The notes: a model not told the origin generated them from the sequence alone. Positions 7,790-14,962 are shown, numbered from the stretch's first letter. The stretch is DNA of 16,946 bases from Gammaproteobacteria bacterium (GCA_019090565.1 JAHRVS010000418.1:1-16946), one strand, 5' to 3'. Numbers and translations: made by a program.

Positions 7790-8839
7790 CTACTGCATTC
7801 GCTTGGCGAAATCGAGCATTCGGCTAAGGGGGGTTAAAGCCCTCTCAGCCAATTGATTATCGACAACTATCTCATTGTGCTCTGAAGTCGACTCAAGCAC
7901 CCCCGCGAGGTTGTCTAAGCCATTCATTGCCATCCATGGGCAATGAGCGCAGCTATTACAGGTTGCACCGGCTCCGCCCGTTGGTGCGGCAATAAAAGTC
8001 TTGTCCGGATTTTGTTGCTGTAGCTTGTAAAAAATCCCTCTGTCAGTGCCGACAATAAAAACTTCGTTGTCCATCATTCTAGCGGCATCGATAATTTGTG
8101 TGGTGGAGCCCACCATATCCGCCATTTCTACCAGCGCAGCTGGAGACTCTGGGTGCACCAGCAGAGCCGCGTCTGGATATAAATGCTTTAGATCATTCAC
8201 ACCGCTGGCCCGAAATTCATCGTGCACGATACACGTTGCATCCCACAGCACCATTTCAGCGCCAGTTTGCTTCGCTACATAACCACCGAGGTGTTTATCC
8301 GGCGCCCATAGGATTTCTTCACCCAGAGAGGAAAGGTGGTCGACCACATCTAGGGCAATACTCGACGTCACCACCCAGTCGGCACGCGCTTTTACTGCCG
8401 CAGAGGTATTGGCATAAACCACGACGGTGTGCTCAGGGTATAAGTTACAGAAGTCATTAAATTGATCAGAAGGACAGCCAATATCTAGAGAACAGGTAGC
8501 TTCAAGTGTCGGCATTAAAACCCTTTTTTCGGGGCTTAATATTTTTGCCGTTTCGCCCATAAAGCGCACCCCAGCAACAACCAGGGTACTGGCGGGATGA
8601 TTTTTACCAAACCTTGCCATTTCAAGGGAATCTGAAACGCAACCACCTGTCTCTTCGGCCAGCTCTTGAAGCAAGGGCTCTGTATAGTAATGGGCAACAA
8701 GCACCGCATCTTCTTTAACCAGAAGTCGCTTAATCCTGTCTTTGTATGCCCTTTTCTCGCCGGCACTCAGTTGAACCTGGCGGTGTGGATTTTCAAGGTG
8801 TTCTCGCACGAGAACTGCTGTATCGCTGACCTTAGCCAT
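7790..8839 (-). CDS. nadA: Quinolinate synthase
   Basis: This [4Fe-4S] enzyme condenses iminoaspartate with dihydroxyacetone phosphate to make quinolinate for NAD synthesis. I set the start at the ATG at 8839: AGGAA lies just upstream and the resulting 349 residues fit E. coli NadA (347). The open frame to 8902 adds a basic, non-conserved stretch. The cluster cysteines correspond to E. coli Cys113, Cys200 and Cys297 and are Cys116 (EATCSLDIGCPSD), Cys203 (ATCIVHDEF) and Cys300 in the CNSCAHCPWMAMN motif (294-306). The sequence AHYYTEPLLQELA (49-61) is the typical N-terminal substrate region. It is transcribed alone; a leader hairpin lies upstream. Confidence 0.97.
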   Translation of the reverse strand: MAKVSDTAVLVREHLENPHRQVQLSAGEKRAYKDRIKRLLVKEDAVLVAHYYTEPLLQELAEETGGCVSDSLEMARFGKNHPASTLVVAGVRFMGETAKILSPEKRVLMPTLEATCSLDIGCPSDQFNDFCNLYPEHTVVVYANTSAAVKARADWVVTSSIALDVVDHLSSLGEEILWAPDKHLGGYVAKQTGAEMVLWDATCIVHDEFRASGVNDLKHLYPDAALLVHPESPAALVEMADMVGSTTQIIDAARMMDNEVFIVGTDRGIFYKLQQQNPDKTFIAAPTGGAGATCNSCAHCPWMAMNGLDNLAGVLESTSEHNEIVVDNQLAERALTPLSRMLDFAKRMQ

Positions 8840-8869
8840 AATTCCTGTATCATAAACTGTTGTATGCTT

Positions 8870-8897
8870 GCGTCGTCTGCTTGTTTTTGCAGAACGC
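8870..8897 (-). promoter_or_regulatory. Hairpin in the nadA 5' leader
   Basis: On the minus strand GCGT-TCTGC pairs with GCAGA-ACGC across an A-rich eight-base loop, with a two-base CG bulge on one side. It lies about 30 bases upstream of the nadA ATG and should be in its transcript if the promoter is further upstream. I do not recognise a known NAD riboswitch in it; its role is unknown. Confidence 0.3.
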
Positions 8898-9069
8898 ACC
8901 ATGCAAATTTGTTCTTATCATTAACGAAGGGACCCGCCAAGCATGCTCCACGCAAGTGCAACGCACCCCATAGAGCCATACCCACGCCCAAGCAGAAAGC
9001 CTATTAGACGGCCAACCAATATGACATTTTTGCCCCATATTGTCTAGGTAAATAGAGCGCTAAACAACC

Positions 9070-9087
9070 AAACAAGGTGCCTTGTTT
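9070..9087. repeat. Inverted repeat AAACAAGG-TG-CCTTGTTT
   Basis: Two perfect 8-bp arms (9070-9077 and 9080-9087) surround a TG centre, 112 bp upstream of the exported orphan gene and 231 bp upstream of nadA. The compact symmetry suggests a dimeric repressor site. A terminator is less likely because no clean T-tract follows on either strand. Confidence 0.45.
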
Positions 9088-9198
9088 ACGAAAACCTCCT
9101 CCCCTGAACATCAATCTGCACTATATTTGAAACAGCTCACTGACTAGACTAACGAAAGCCTGTATAACCAAGCTTATTTCAAGGGGACTTAAACAAAA

Positions 9199-9924
9199 AT
9201 GCGTATCAGCCACATTCTCGCCCTGGTCATTCCTTTCATTCTAGGGCTGCAAACCGCCACGGCTGGGACAGTGGTCACCTGGGAACTACCGACAAAAGAC
9301 ATGCGCTTTAAAGTCGAGTACCTCGATGCGCAACACCTACGAATGAGTATCGAAGATGAGCTCTACCTATTGATTAAAGATACCGGCATCTACATGGTAA
9401 ACGGGAAAAGCATTACAGACGTCCATGCTTTTCGAGAAAAAATTAAGGACTGGACGATCGTTCAATACCTAGCAAAAAAAATGAATAGCCGCTCTAAGCG
9501 CGTTCCTGAGCCGGACAAACTTGAAGCAACGGGTAGAATGGAAACCGTTGCAGGCATCACCGGCGAGATATACCACGCAGCAATCACCAACAACGAAACC
9601 GGCCTACAAGAAAGCAGAGAAATCGTACTCACAAAAAACCCCAGAATGGTTGCTTTGAAAAAAATCATGCAGGCCGTTTCAGACGAAAACATGAAGTCCT
9701 TCCACAACAAAGGCTTCGAAAATATGAAAAGCGCAATGAAAAACTCCTTCCCGCCAGATGTCGCCATCCTGCGTTACGGAAACAAATTTCAGGTCGCCTC
9801 TTTCGTTGAAACAAACATTGACAAAGCGCGCTTTCAATTGCCGAACGACAACCCCGTCAAGGCGATCCCTAGTCTTTCAGATTTAAGCACTTTTGTTCGG
9901 CTTGCCGCGCCATTTTCCTATTAG
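9199..9924 (+). CDS. Exported protein of unknown function (possibly DUF4412-like)
   Basis: A 241-residue protein I do not recognise. The N-terminus is a clear Sec signal peptide: MRIS, a hydrophobic core ending at QTATA, with cleavage expected after Ala22 (AxA). The mature part starts as a run of short beta strands (TVVTWELPTK, RFKVEYLDAQ, LRMSIEDELYLLIKD, GIYMVNGKSITDV), then a basic stretch at 92-101, then METVAGITGEIYHAAIT (114-130). This order, with a bound-state readout like YMVNG followed by a VAG-Y segment, loosely resembles DUF4412-type periplasmic proteins. It has no cysteine, lipobox or transmembrane segment, so it is probably soluble in the periplasm. AAGGGGA lies about ten bases before the ATG. 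It is separated from lpoA by 146 bp. Confidence 0.8.
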   Translation: MRISHILALVIPFILGLQTATAGTVVTWELPTKDMRFKVEYLDAQHLRMSIEDELYLLIKDTGIYMVNGKSITDVHAFREKIKDWTIVQYLAKKMNSRSKRVPEPDKLEATGRMETVAGITGEIYHAAITNNETGLQESREIVLTKNPRMVALKKIMQAVSDENMKSFHNKGFENMKSAMKNSFPPDVAILRYGNKFQVASFVETNIDKARFQLPNDNPVKAIPSLSDLSTFVRLAAPFSY

Positions 9925-10070
9925 CTCAGCACAACACCTCTACCCGTGACGACCCTATGGCACTCCGAGTCTAGAGCAGCGTAGATTAACCGTACTAACA
10001 AGCTGTACTATTCCTTCTTGGTGATCACTACATTTACCACCCCAACCAAATCGATAAAAAGTTAAATACC

Positions 10071-11996
10071 ATGCGTCACTTTCTTCATATAGCTCTACCA
10101 TTATTACTGGCTCTACCCCTACTTATAAACGGATGCAGCAGCACCTTACCGCCCCCTGATGCACCAAGCCAAGCCCAATCAATTCAAGATCAAGCCTCAA
10201 GGCTGCTAAACGAAGCAAGGAGCAGCCCCCCCGCCCTCGCAGAGCAATACATGCTCGATGCGGCCGAATTACTCCTGCATAACTGGCAGGTAAAAGAATC
10301 CCTCGCAATCATTAACAACCTAGAGCGCTCATCACTTTCCCAGGTCTCGCAGTATCGATACCTACTTCTCTATTCAGAAGCACACATCCTTCTCGGCAAT
10401 TCGGAAGAAGCCCTGGCCGTCCTAACTGGCGCTTACTACAACATCAGCGCGTTAACCTCGTCGCTAAACATCAAAAAACAATTGGCAGTTGACCAGCTAA
10501 GAGCCCGTGCCTACCAAGCTTCGGGCAAACACTTGGAGGCAGCAAGAGAGCGTATTTTTTTCAATGCACTCCTTTCTCAGGCAGATTCTCGTTTTAACGA
10601 AGAAAAAATTTGGAGCAACCTGCTAAGCGCCCCCCTTGCTGACATACAAAGCCTGCCTCTTCAGCGAGCCAGCTTTGAGCTTAACGGATGGGTTCAGCTT
10701 GCACTGGTGTCACGAGAGAACACTTACGACATCGACGCGCAAAAGCGCGCACTGGATTACTGGTTAAAAACATGGCCGACCCATCCTGCTGCGAAAAACC
10801 TCCCGCTTCGCCTGAAGGCCATGAGCCGTCTCGAGGAATTTCGCCCCCAACACATCGCATTGCTGCTCCCGCTAAGCAAGCAGCTTTCAGGGCCAGCCAG
10901 CGCCATTCGCAACGGCTTCCTTGCCAACTATTACTTGTCTAAATCTCGCGGCAACCCAAGCCCCACCCTGCGTATTTACAACACAGAAATACCCGATAAA
11001 TCTTTTATGGACATTTATTTAGAGGCCAGCCAATCAGGCGCCGACCTAATCGTAGGCCCACTTAAAAAGGCAAATGTTACCGAACTAACAAACATGGAAA
11101 CACTCCCCTTAAAAACGCTCTCATTGAACTATGGCTCTAGAACCGACGGCCAAATACAAGAAGAACTAACTCAATTCGGCTTATCTCCAGAAGATGAGAC
11201 GAGACAAATAGCCCTTAAAGCCTTTAGCGACGGCCACGACAGAGCCGCTATTTTGTACCCCGACAACCAGTGGGGCTACCGCTTAGCGCAATCATTTAAC
11301 ACACAGTGGCAATCAATTGGCGGAAAAATTCTGACCCAAGAAGGATTTCCAGTAAAAAATAATTACGGCCCCAGTCTCAAGGCCTTGCTCAATATTCCGC
11401 AAAGCGAATCTAGGGCCAACGAGCTCAAAAGGATACTCAACGAGCCTATCGAGTTCACTGCTCGTCGCCGTAAAGATATCGACTTTATAGCGATGCTTGC
11501 ACTCCCCAATCAGGCCAAACAGCTAAAGCCCGGTCTAGCTTTTTATTTTGCCGCTGATATCCCCCTGTACTCCACGTCTCATATCTTTTCGCCCGCCAAC
11601 GCTCGTTACAAAAAAAACAGCGACCTTGACGGCATTCAGTTCTGTGACATCCCTTGGATACTAGAACCAAAGTCAGTGATTAGGCAAAGCCTCAACTCAG
11701 CCTGGAACAATCACAACAAACACCTAGAGCGACTATATGCTTTGGGTGCCGACGCCTTCCATCTTGCCACTTGGCTACCCATCATGCAGACTGCCCCTGA
11801 CATCTGGATTCTAGGCCAAACTGGAAGTTTACGCCTATTGCCTGATCAACAAATTGAACGATCCTTGCCCTGGGCCATTATGAAAAACGGCCAGGCCAGC
11901 GCAACGACCCCCCCCATACTGGAAATTCAGCTACCTAATGAAAATCCCATTGCTGAAAAAGCTGAGCCCTTCGCAGAAAAAAGGGCAGAAATTTGA
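10071..11996 (+). CDS. lpoA: Outer-membrane lipoprotein LpoA (LppC), activator of PBP1A
   Basis: LpoA is an outer-membrane lipoprotein that reaches through the periplasm to stimulate the peptidoglycan synthase PBP1A. The 641 residues fit the family (about 678 in E. coli, shorter in Pseudomonas). The lipobox is INGC with Cys22. A helical TPR-like region covers about 35-250 (LNEARSSPPALAEQYMLDAAELLL is its first helix pair). The C-terminal half, from about residue 258 (PQHIALLLPLSKQLSGPASA), is the periplasmic-binding-protein fold typical of LppC, with DLIVGPL and AAILYPDNQWGYR as internal landmarks. The ribosome-binding site is weak. It opens the lpoA-yraN-diaA-dolP cluster; rsmI, often divergent from it in other gammaproteobacteria, is not here. 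Confidence 0.93.
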   Translation: MRHFLHIALPLLLALPLLINGCSSTLPPPDAPSQAQSIQDQASRLLNEARSSPPALAEQYMLDAAELLLHNWQVKESLAIINNLERSSLSQVSQYRYLLLYSEAHILLGNSEEALAVLTGAYYNISALTSSLNIKKQLAVDQLRARAYQASGKHLEAARERIFFNALLSQADSRFNEEKIWSNLLSAPLADIQSLPLQRASFELNGWVQLALVSRENTYDIDAQKRALDYWLKTWPTHPAAKNLPLRLKAMSRLEEFRPQHIALLLPLSKQLSGPASAIRNGFLANYYLSKSRGNPSPTLRIYNTEIPDKSFMDIYLEASQSGADLIVGPLKKANVTELTNMETLPLKTLSLNYGSRTDGQIQEELTQFGLSPEDETRQIALKAFSDGHDRAAILYPDNQWGYRLAQSFNTQWQSIGGKILTQEGFPVKNNYGPSLKALLNIPQSESRANELKRILNEPIEFTARRRKDIDFIAMLALPNQAKQLKPGLAFYFAADIPLYSTSHIFSPANARYKKNSDLDGIQFCDIPWILEPKSVIRQSLNSAWNNHNKHLERLYALGADAFHLATWLPIMQTAPDIWILGQTGSLRLLPDQQIERSLPWAIMKNGQASATTPPILEIQLPNENPIAEKAEPFAEKRAEI

Positions 11997-12348
11997 ATCG
12001 TTTTCAGAGGCATACCTAAAAAAAAGAGGACTGCGACCCATTACCCGTAATTTTAGCTGTCGTCATGGCGAGATAGATTTAATTATGCAGGATGCGCAAA
12101 CCTTGGTTTTCATAGAGGTTCGTTATCGCAACAACTCACAGTTTGGGAACGCACTCGACTCAATCACCTTGGCCAAACAAGCCAGAATTATTAAAACGGC
12201 GCACTACTACCTTCAAACCAACCGATGGACGAACAAACTTTTTTGCCGCTTTGATGCAATGGGAATCTCAGGCCAAGACAGCCTAGAGACACAACAAGCC
12301 GAAAACCTTAAAGTCGAGTGGGTAAAAGACGCCTTCACATTACCCTAG
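11938..12348 (+). CDS. yraN: YraN family protein (UPF0102), nuclease-like fold
   Basis: A 136-residue member of UPF0102, whose fold resembles restriction-endonuclease and Holliday-junction resolvase cores. Candidate metal residues are Glu45 and Asp47 in RHGEIDLIM (42-50) and Glu60 in FIEVRYR (58-64), where the usual lysine is Arg62. The family function is not established. The start at 11938 lies inside lpoA, overlapping it by 59 bases. The only other in-frame start before the conserved region is TTG at 11950, and neither has a good ribosome-binding site, so translation probably depends on lpoA. The lpoA-yraN-diaA-dolP order is conserved from E. coli to Pseudomonas. Confidence 0.92.
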   Translation: MKIPLLKKLSPSQKKGQKFESFSEAYLKKRGLRPITRNFSCRHGEIDLIMQDAQTLVFIEVRYRNNSQFGNALDSITLAKQARIIKTAHYYLQTNRWTNKLFCRFDAMGISGQDSLETQQAENLKVEWVKDAFTLP

Positions 12349-12459
12349 CACTGCGCCGTAAACATGGCTTTTTTTTGCTATCATGCTTTGACCCACTCTA
12401 AGCTAATGAATATTGTTTCTTTCTTATCCTCATCACTCATAACGCAGGACGGCAACCAT

Positions 12460-13047
12460 TTGGACTTCGCACAACGCATCAACCAAAGAATAGCCCTATC
12501 GGTAGAAATGCAGATTAAGGTTGCCGAAGAACTCAGCGAAGAGATTGCCGCTGCCGGCGAAGGCCTTACTCAATGCTTACTGCAAGACGGTAAATTTTTA
12601 ATCTGTGGGAATGGCGCCTCCGCCTCAATTGCACAGGCTTTTTCCGCCCACCTTCTTAATCATTTTGAGCACGAACGCCCGCCTTTGCCCGCACTTTGCC
12701 TCTGTGATAGCCAACCAACAACCACCGCCATCGCTACCGATACCGGCTTGAACGAAATTTATTCGAAGCAGATTCACGCACTAGGCTCTGAAAAAGATCT
12801 ACTGGTCGTTATATGCTCTAGCGGAAACTCCCCCAGTGCAATCCAAGCAGTTCAAGCGGCGCATGAAAGAGAGCTTAAAATTATAGCCTTGACCGCAGCA
12901 GAAGGCGGCGATGTTGCAAGGTTGCTGGGGGCAGATGACATCGAGTTGCGAGTTCCTTCTGAAGCCCGCTCAGACATTCACCTCTGCCATACCCTCATTA
13001 CCCACTGCTTACTCGATTTGCTTGATGCGCAACTTTTTGGAATTTAA
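12460..13047 (+). CDS. diaA: SIS-domain protein, DiaA/GmhA-like
   Basis: A phosphosugar-isomerase-fold protein. In E. coli the gene at this position, DiaA, binds DnaA and times replication initiation; Pseudomonas annotates it as GmhA. I choose a TTG start at 12460, preceded by AGGA ten bases upstream, because the 195-residue product then begins MDFAQRINQ and aligns from its first residue with Pseudomonas (197) and E. coli DiaA (196). In-frame ATGs at 12364 and 12406 would add unconserved residues. SIS motifs are CGNGASAS and CSSGNS. Of the four GmhA metal-site positions, His61 is Ala60, Glu65 is His64, Gln172 is His174 and only His180 (His182) is kept. Heptose isomerase activity is therefore unlikely. 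Confidence 0.85.
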   Translation: MDFAQRINQRIALSVEMQIKVAEELSEEIAAAGEGLTQCLLQDGKFLICGNGASASIAQAFSAHLLNHFEHERPPLPALCLCDSQPTTTAIATDTGLNEIYSKQIHALGSEKDLLVVICSSGNSPSAIQAVQAAHERELKIIALTAAEGGDVARLLGADDIELRVPSEARSDIHLCHTLITHCLLDLLDAQLFGI

Positions 13048-13072
13048 CGAATTAATGGCAGTTTTTTATACT
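13043..13072 (+). promoter_or_regulatory. Candidate promoter for dolP
   Basis: TTTAAC (13043-13048) and TATACT (13067-13072) are 18 bases apart, just after the diaA stop region and about 60 bp before dolP. The -10 matches consensus at 5 of 6 and the -35 at 3 of 6. No sigma-E type GGAACTT box, as reported for E. coli yraP, is visible. Read-through from diaA is the alternative. Confidence 0.3.
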
Positions 13073-13131
13073 AGAGGGGATATAAAACCAGCTCTTGTTA
13101 AACTCCCAGCTACTCACCAGGAGCCCTCATT

Positions 13132-13722
13132 ATGAGTCAAATAAAAAAAAATCAGCTTTTGACGCTCATTTTCGTGAGTATAAGCCTGTTGTCGGGGTGC
13201 ACCCAGTTGTTAGTGGTCGCACACGGAGATCGCGTTGCTGACCAAAACCACGGGAAACGCACCTTTGGCGCGCTTATTGAAGACCACAGCATTGAAAGAA
13301 AATCACTGATTAACATTAAAAATCTGGCGCCTGAACTGAAAGGGTCTCATATAGAAATTACTAGCTACAACGGAACCGTGCTCATTGCGGGACAGACAGA
13401 CTCAAAAAAATCAAAATTGAAAGCGAAAGGTATTGTTCAAAAGATAAGGCACGTAAACCGTGTTTACAATGCAATGGAGATCGCTGGGCCCAGCTCCCTT
13501 CTTGTTAGGCTCAATGACAGCTGGATTACCTTTAAAGTAAAACTGGCACTGACCTCGGGCAAAAACACCCCGTCAAATAGAACCAAAATAGTTACCGAAA
13601 ATAGTATTGTTTACTTAATGGGCTTACTCAACCGCAAGGAGGAAAACGCCATCATTGAAAAGATACGCGGCGTCCGTGGCGCTCAAAAAATAATCAAACT
13701 AACCGAGTATATAAGGAGCTAA
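13132..13722 (+). CDS. dolP: Dual-BON-domain outer-membrane lipoprotein DolP (YraP)
   Basis: DolP is an outer-membrane lipoprotein that supports envelope integrity and BAM activity and binds anionic phospholipid, concentrating at division sites in E. coli. The 196 residues match the E. coli length (191). The lipobox is LSGC with Cys23. The first BON domain covers about 52-118 (IEITSYNGTVLIAGQ strand pair, then HVNRVYNAMEI). The second covers 128-195, beginning DSWITFKVKLAL and containing ENSIVYLMGLLNRKEENA, which is very close to the E. coli wording. The ATG has an AGGAG ribosome-binding site. It is the last gene of the lpoA cluster and converges on sspB. Its presence with BamC and BepA in one window fits an envelope-biogenesis theme. 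Confidence 0.94.
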   Translation: MSQIKKNQLLTLIFVSISLLSGCTQLLVVAHGDRVADQNHGKRTFGALIEDHSIERKSLINIKNLAPELKGSHIEITSYNGTVLIAGQTDSKKSKLKAKGIVQKIRHVNRVYNAMEIAGPSSLLVRLNDSWITFKVKLALTSGKNTPSNRTKIVTENSIVYLMGLLNRKEENAIIEKIRGVRGAQKIIKLTEYIRS

Positions 13723-13778
13723 GCGCCTAACTTCAGGCTGACGAGCACCCATGCTCTCAACCAGAACTGAACTAAAAG

Positions 13779-13806
13779 AAGCCGCCTTACGCCCCTCTGG
13801 CCGCTT
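13779..13806 (-). terminator. Probable Rho-independent terminator after sspB
   Basis: On the minus strand AAGCGGCC and GGCGGCTT pair at 7 of 8 positions (one G-G mismatch) around a 12-base loop. The hairpin begins at the last base of the sspB stop codon and is followed by CTTTTAGTT. The long loop and mismatch lower confidence. A separate GAGCA-CCCA-TGCTC hairpin (13743-13756) may serve dolP from the other side but has no T-tract. Confidence 0.45.
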
Positions 13807-14192
13807 TACTTAACCAAACGCAAAATGGTTTTTGCCGGCTTCTCTCTCTGAGCCATTTGAGCTTGAGCAGCAAGAGGCTCATCGTCAACGCCATCAAAAA
13901 ACATACCCTGACCATTTTCCTTGGCATAAATTGCCAAGACGGCTCGCACTGGTATAGAAACCGAGCGAGGTTTTCCTGCGAAGCGTGCAGAAAAACAGAT
14001 CAAATCATTGTCCATCACCAGATCACGCACGGCCCCCTGAGCGACGTTTAAAACAATACGCCCCTCATTAACAAACTCCAAGGGTACGTCGACACCAACG
14101 GTGTCAGCGTGTACCAGTAGATAGGGTGTAGAGTTGTTGTCAGCAATCCACTCATAAAGAGCACGTACGAGATATGGCCGTCTAGACTTCAT
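13806..14192 (-). CDS. sspB: ClpXP protease specificity-enhancing factor SspB
   Basis: SspB tethers ssrA-tagged and certain other substrates to the ClpXP protease. The 128-residue product begins MKSRRPYLVRALYEWI, the classical SspB start, followed by a compact substrate-binding domain (about 4-110) containing VDVPLEFV and LVMDNDLICFSARF. A flexible, Gln/Ala-rich linker of about 15 residues then leads to the ClpX-binding tail ILRLVK (123-128), which matches the E. coli SspB tail LRVVK in position and chemistry. All working parts are therefore present. It follows sspA by 80 bp in the same direction; the ribosome-binding site is only GGAA. The shorter length than E. coli (165) comes from the linker. 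Confidence 0.96.
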   Translation of the reverse strand: MKSRRPYLVRALYEWIADNNSTPYLLVHADTVGVDVPLEFVNEGRIVLNVAQGAVRDLVMDNDLICFSARFAGKPRSVSIPVRAVLAIYAKENGQGMFFDGVDDEPLAAQAQMAQREKPAKTILRLVK

Positions 14193-14272
14193 AAATATTC
14201 CAATCTGTTATCTTTGACGACGTTATACCCTAGATCGAATCAAAAATAAAATTAATTTGGTTACTAAACCAT

Positions 14273-14908
14273 CTATCGAGGCCGCATCTCACGCTCAGCC
14301 TCAGACAAACTCGCCTGAAAGGACTCGCGCTCAAAGACACGCTGAGAGTACTGGTAAAGCGCCTCACACTTGCTTCTGGGCAGCTCAATACCCATTACTG
14401 GCAGGCGCCATAAAATCGCCGCTACGCAGCAATCAACCAAAGTGAACTCTTCACTCATGAAATAAGGCATTTCTTCAAAGATCGGGGAGACTGCAACCAA
14501 ACTCTCTAGCAGCTCTTTGCGAGCTGTATCCCGAGCCATCTCATCGCCACTCTCACTCATTAGCATGTCGACGTAACCACACCAGTCCCGCTGTATCCGA
14601 TGGCTAAGCAAGCGGCTTTGAGCTCGAGCCACAGGGTAAACCGGAAGCAAAGGGGGGTGAGGAAAGCGCTCATCGAGATACTCCATCATGACATTGGGCT
14701 CATAAAGCACCAGATCACGGTCAATCAGAGTAGGAAGTGAGTTGTAGGGGTTCAAACTAGCCAAGTCTTCAGGCAGGTTCGCTGGGTCAACATTGACGAT
14801 TTCAACAGATACGCCTTTTTCAGCCAAAACGATCCGAACGCGATGGCAATAGTGGTCCCGACTATTGGAATAAAATGTCATCGACGTTCTTTTTGCAACC
14901 ACACCCAT
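14273..14908 (-). CDS. sspA: Stringent starvation protein A
   Basis: SspA is a glutathione-S-transferase-fold protein that binds RNA polymerase and changes transcription under starvation and acid stress. The 211 residues match the family (212 in E. coli). The thioredoxin-like N-terminal part has MTFYSNSRDHYCHRVRIVLAEKG-type sequence at 10-32, NSLPTLIDRDLVLYE (56-70), and the SspA-specific surface loop PHPPLLPVYPVARAQSRL (83-100), including the Pro-His-Pro pocket known to matter in E. coli SspA. The C-terminal helical half follows. The classical GST catalytic residue is absent, as expected for SspA. A GGAG ribosome-binding site precedes the ATG. It is downstream of petC but separated by a hairpin and a candidate promoter of its own. 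Confidence 0.96.
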   Translation of the reverse strand: MGVVAKRTSMTFYSNSRDHYCHRVRIVLAEKGVSVEIVNVDPANLPEDLASLNPYNSLPTLIDRDLVLYEPNVMMEYLDERFPHPPLLPVYPVARAQSRLLSHRIQRDWCGYVDMLMSESGDEMARDTARKELLESLVAVSPIFEEMPYFMSEEFTLVDCCVAAILWRLPVMGIELPRSKCEALYQYSQRVFERESFQASLSEAEREMRPR

Positions 14909-14926
14909 AACTTCTCCATCAAACCT

Positions 14927-14954
14927 ATTTTACTGCAATTAATGCAGCTCGCAA
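14927..14954 (-). promoter_or_regulatory. Candidate sspA promoter overlapping a palindrome
   Basis: On the minus strand TTGCGA (14949-14954) and TAAAAT (14927-14932) are 16 bases apart, matching consensus at 4 of 6 and 5 of 6. The spacer contains a 15-bp palindrome, CTGCA-ATTAA-TGCAG (14933-14947). Transcription would start near 14920, leaving a leader of about 12 bases with the GGAG site. A spacer palindrome is a common repressor position. Confidence 0.45.
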
Positions 14955-14962
14955 AACGCACA

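Larger units (their letters stand above)
8840..9198. other. Intergenic region between nadA and the exported orphan, 359 bp
   Basis: Neither strand shows a credible gene; the open frames here are short, overlap nadA or lack ribosome-binding sites. The region holds the nadA leader hairpin, an AAACAAGG inverted repeat (9070-9087), and a possible -10 box TATATT (9122-9127) for the rightward gene without a convincing -35. It is the seam between the two conserved gene blocks. Confidence 0.6.

Noticed and set aside
8840..8902. Longer N-terminus for NadA
   Set aside because: The extra 21 residues are basic and not part of the family; the ATG at 8839 has a good ribosome-binding site and gives the usual length.
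8767..9038. Short minus-strand frames overlapping the nadA start
   Set aside because: They begin at poor starts, have a stop just upstream, and run into nadA in another frame; no homology recognised.
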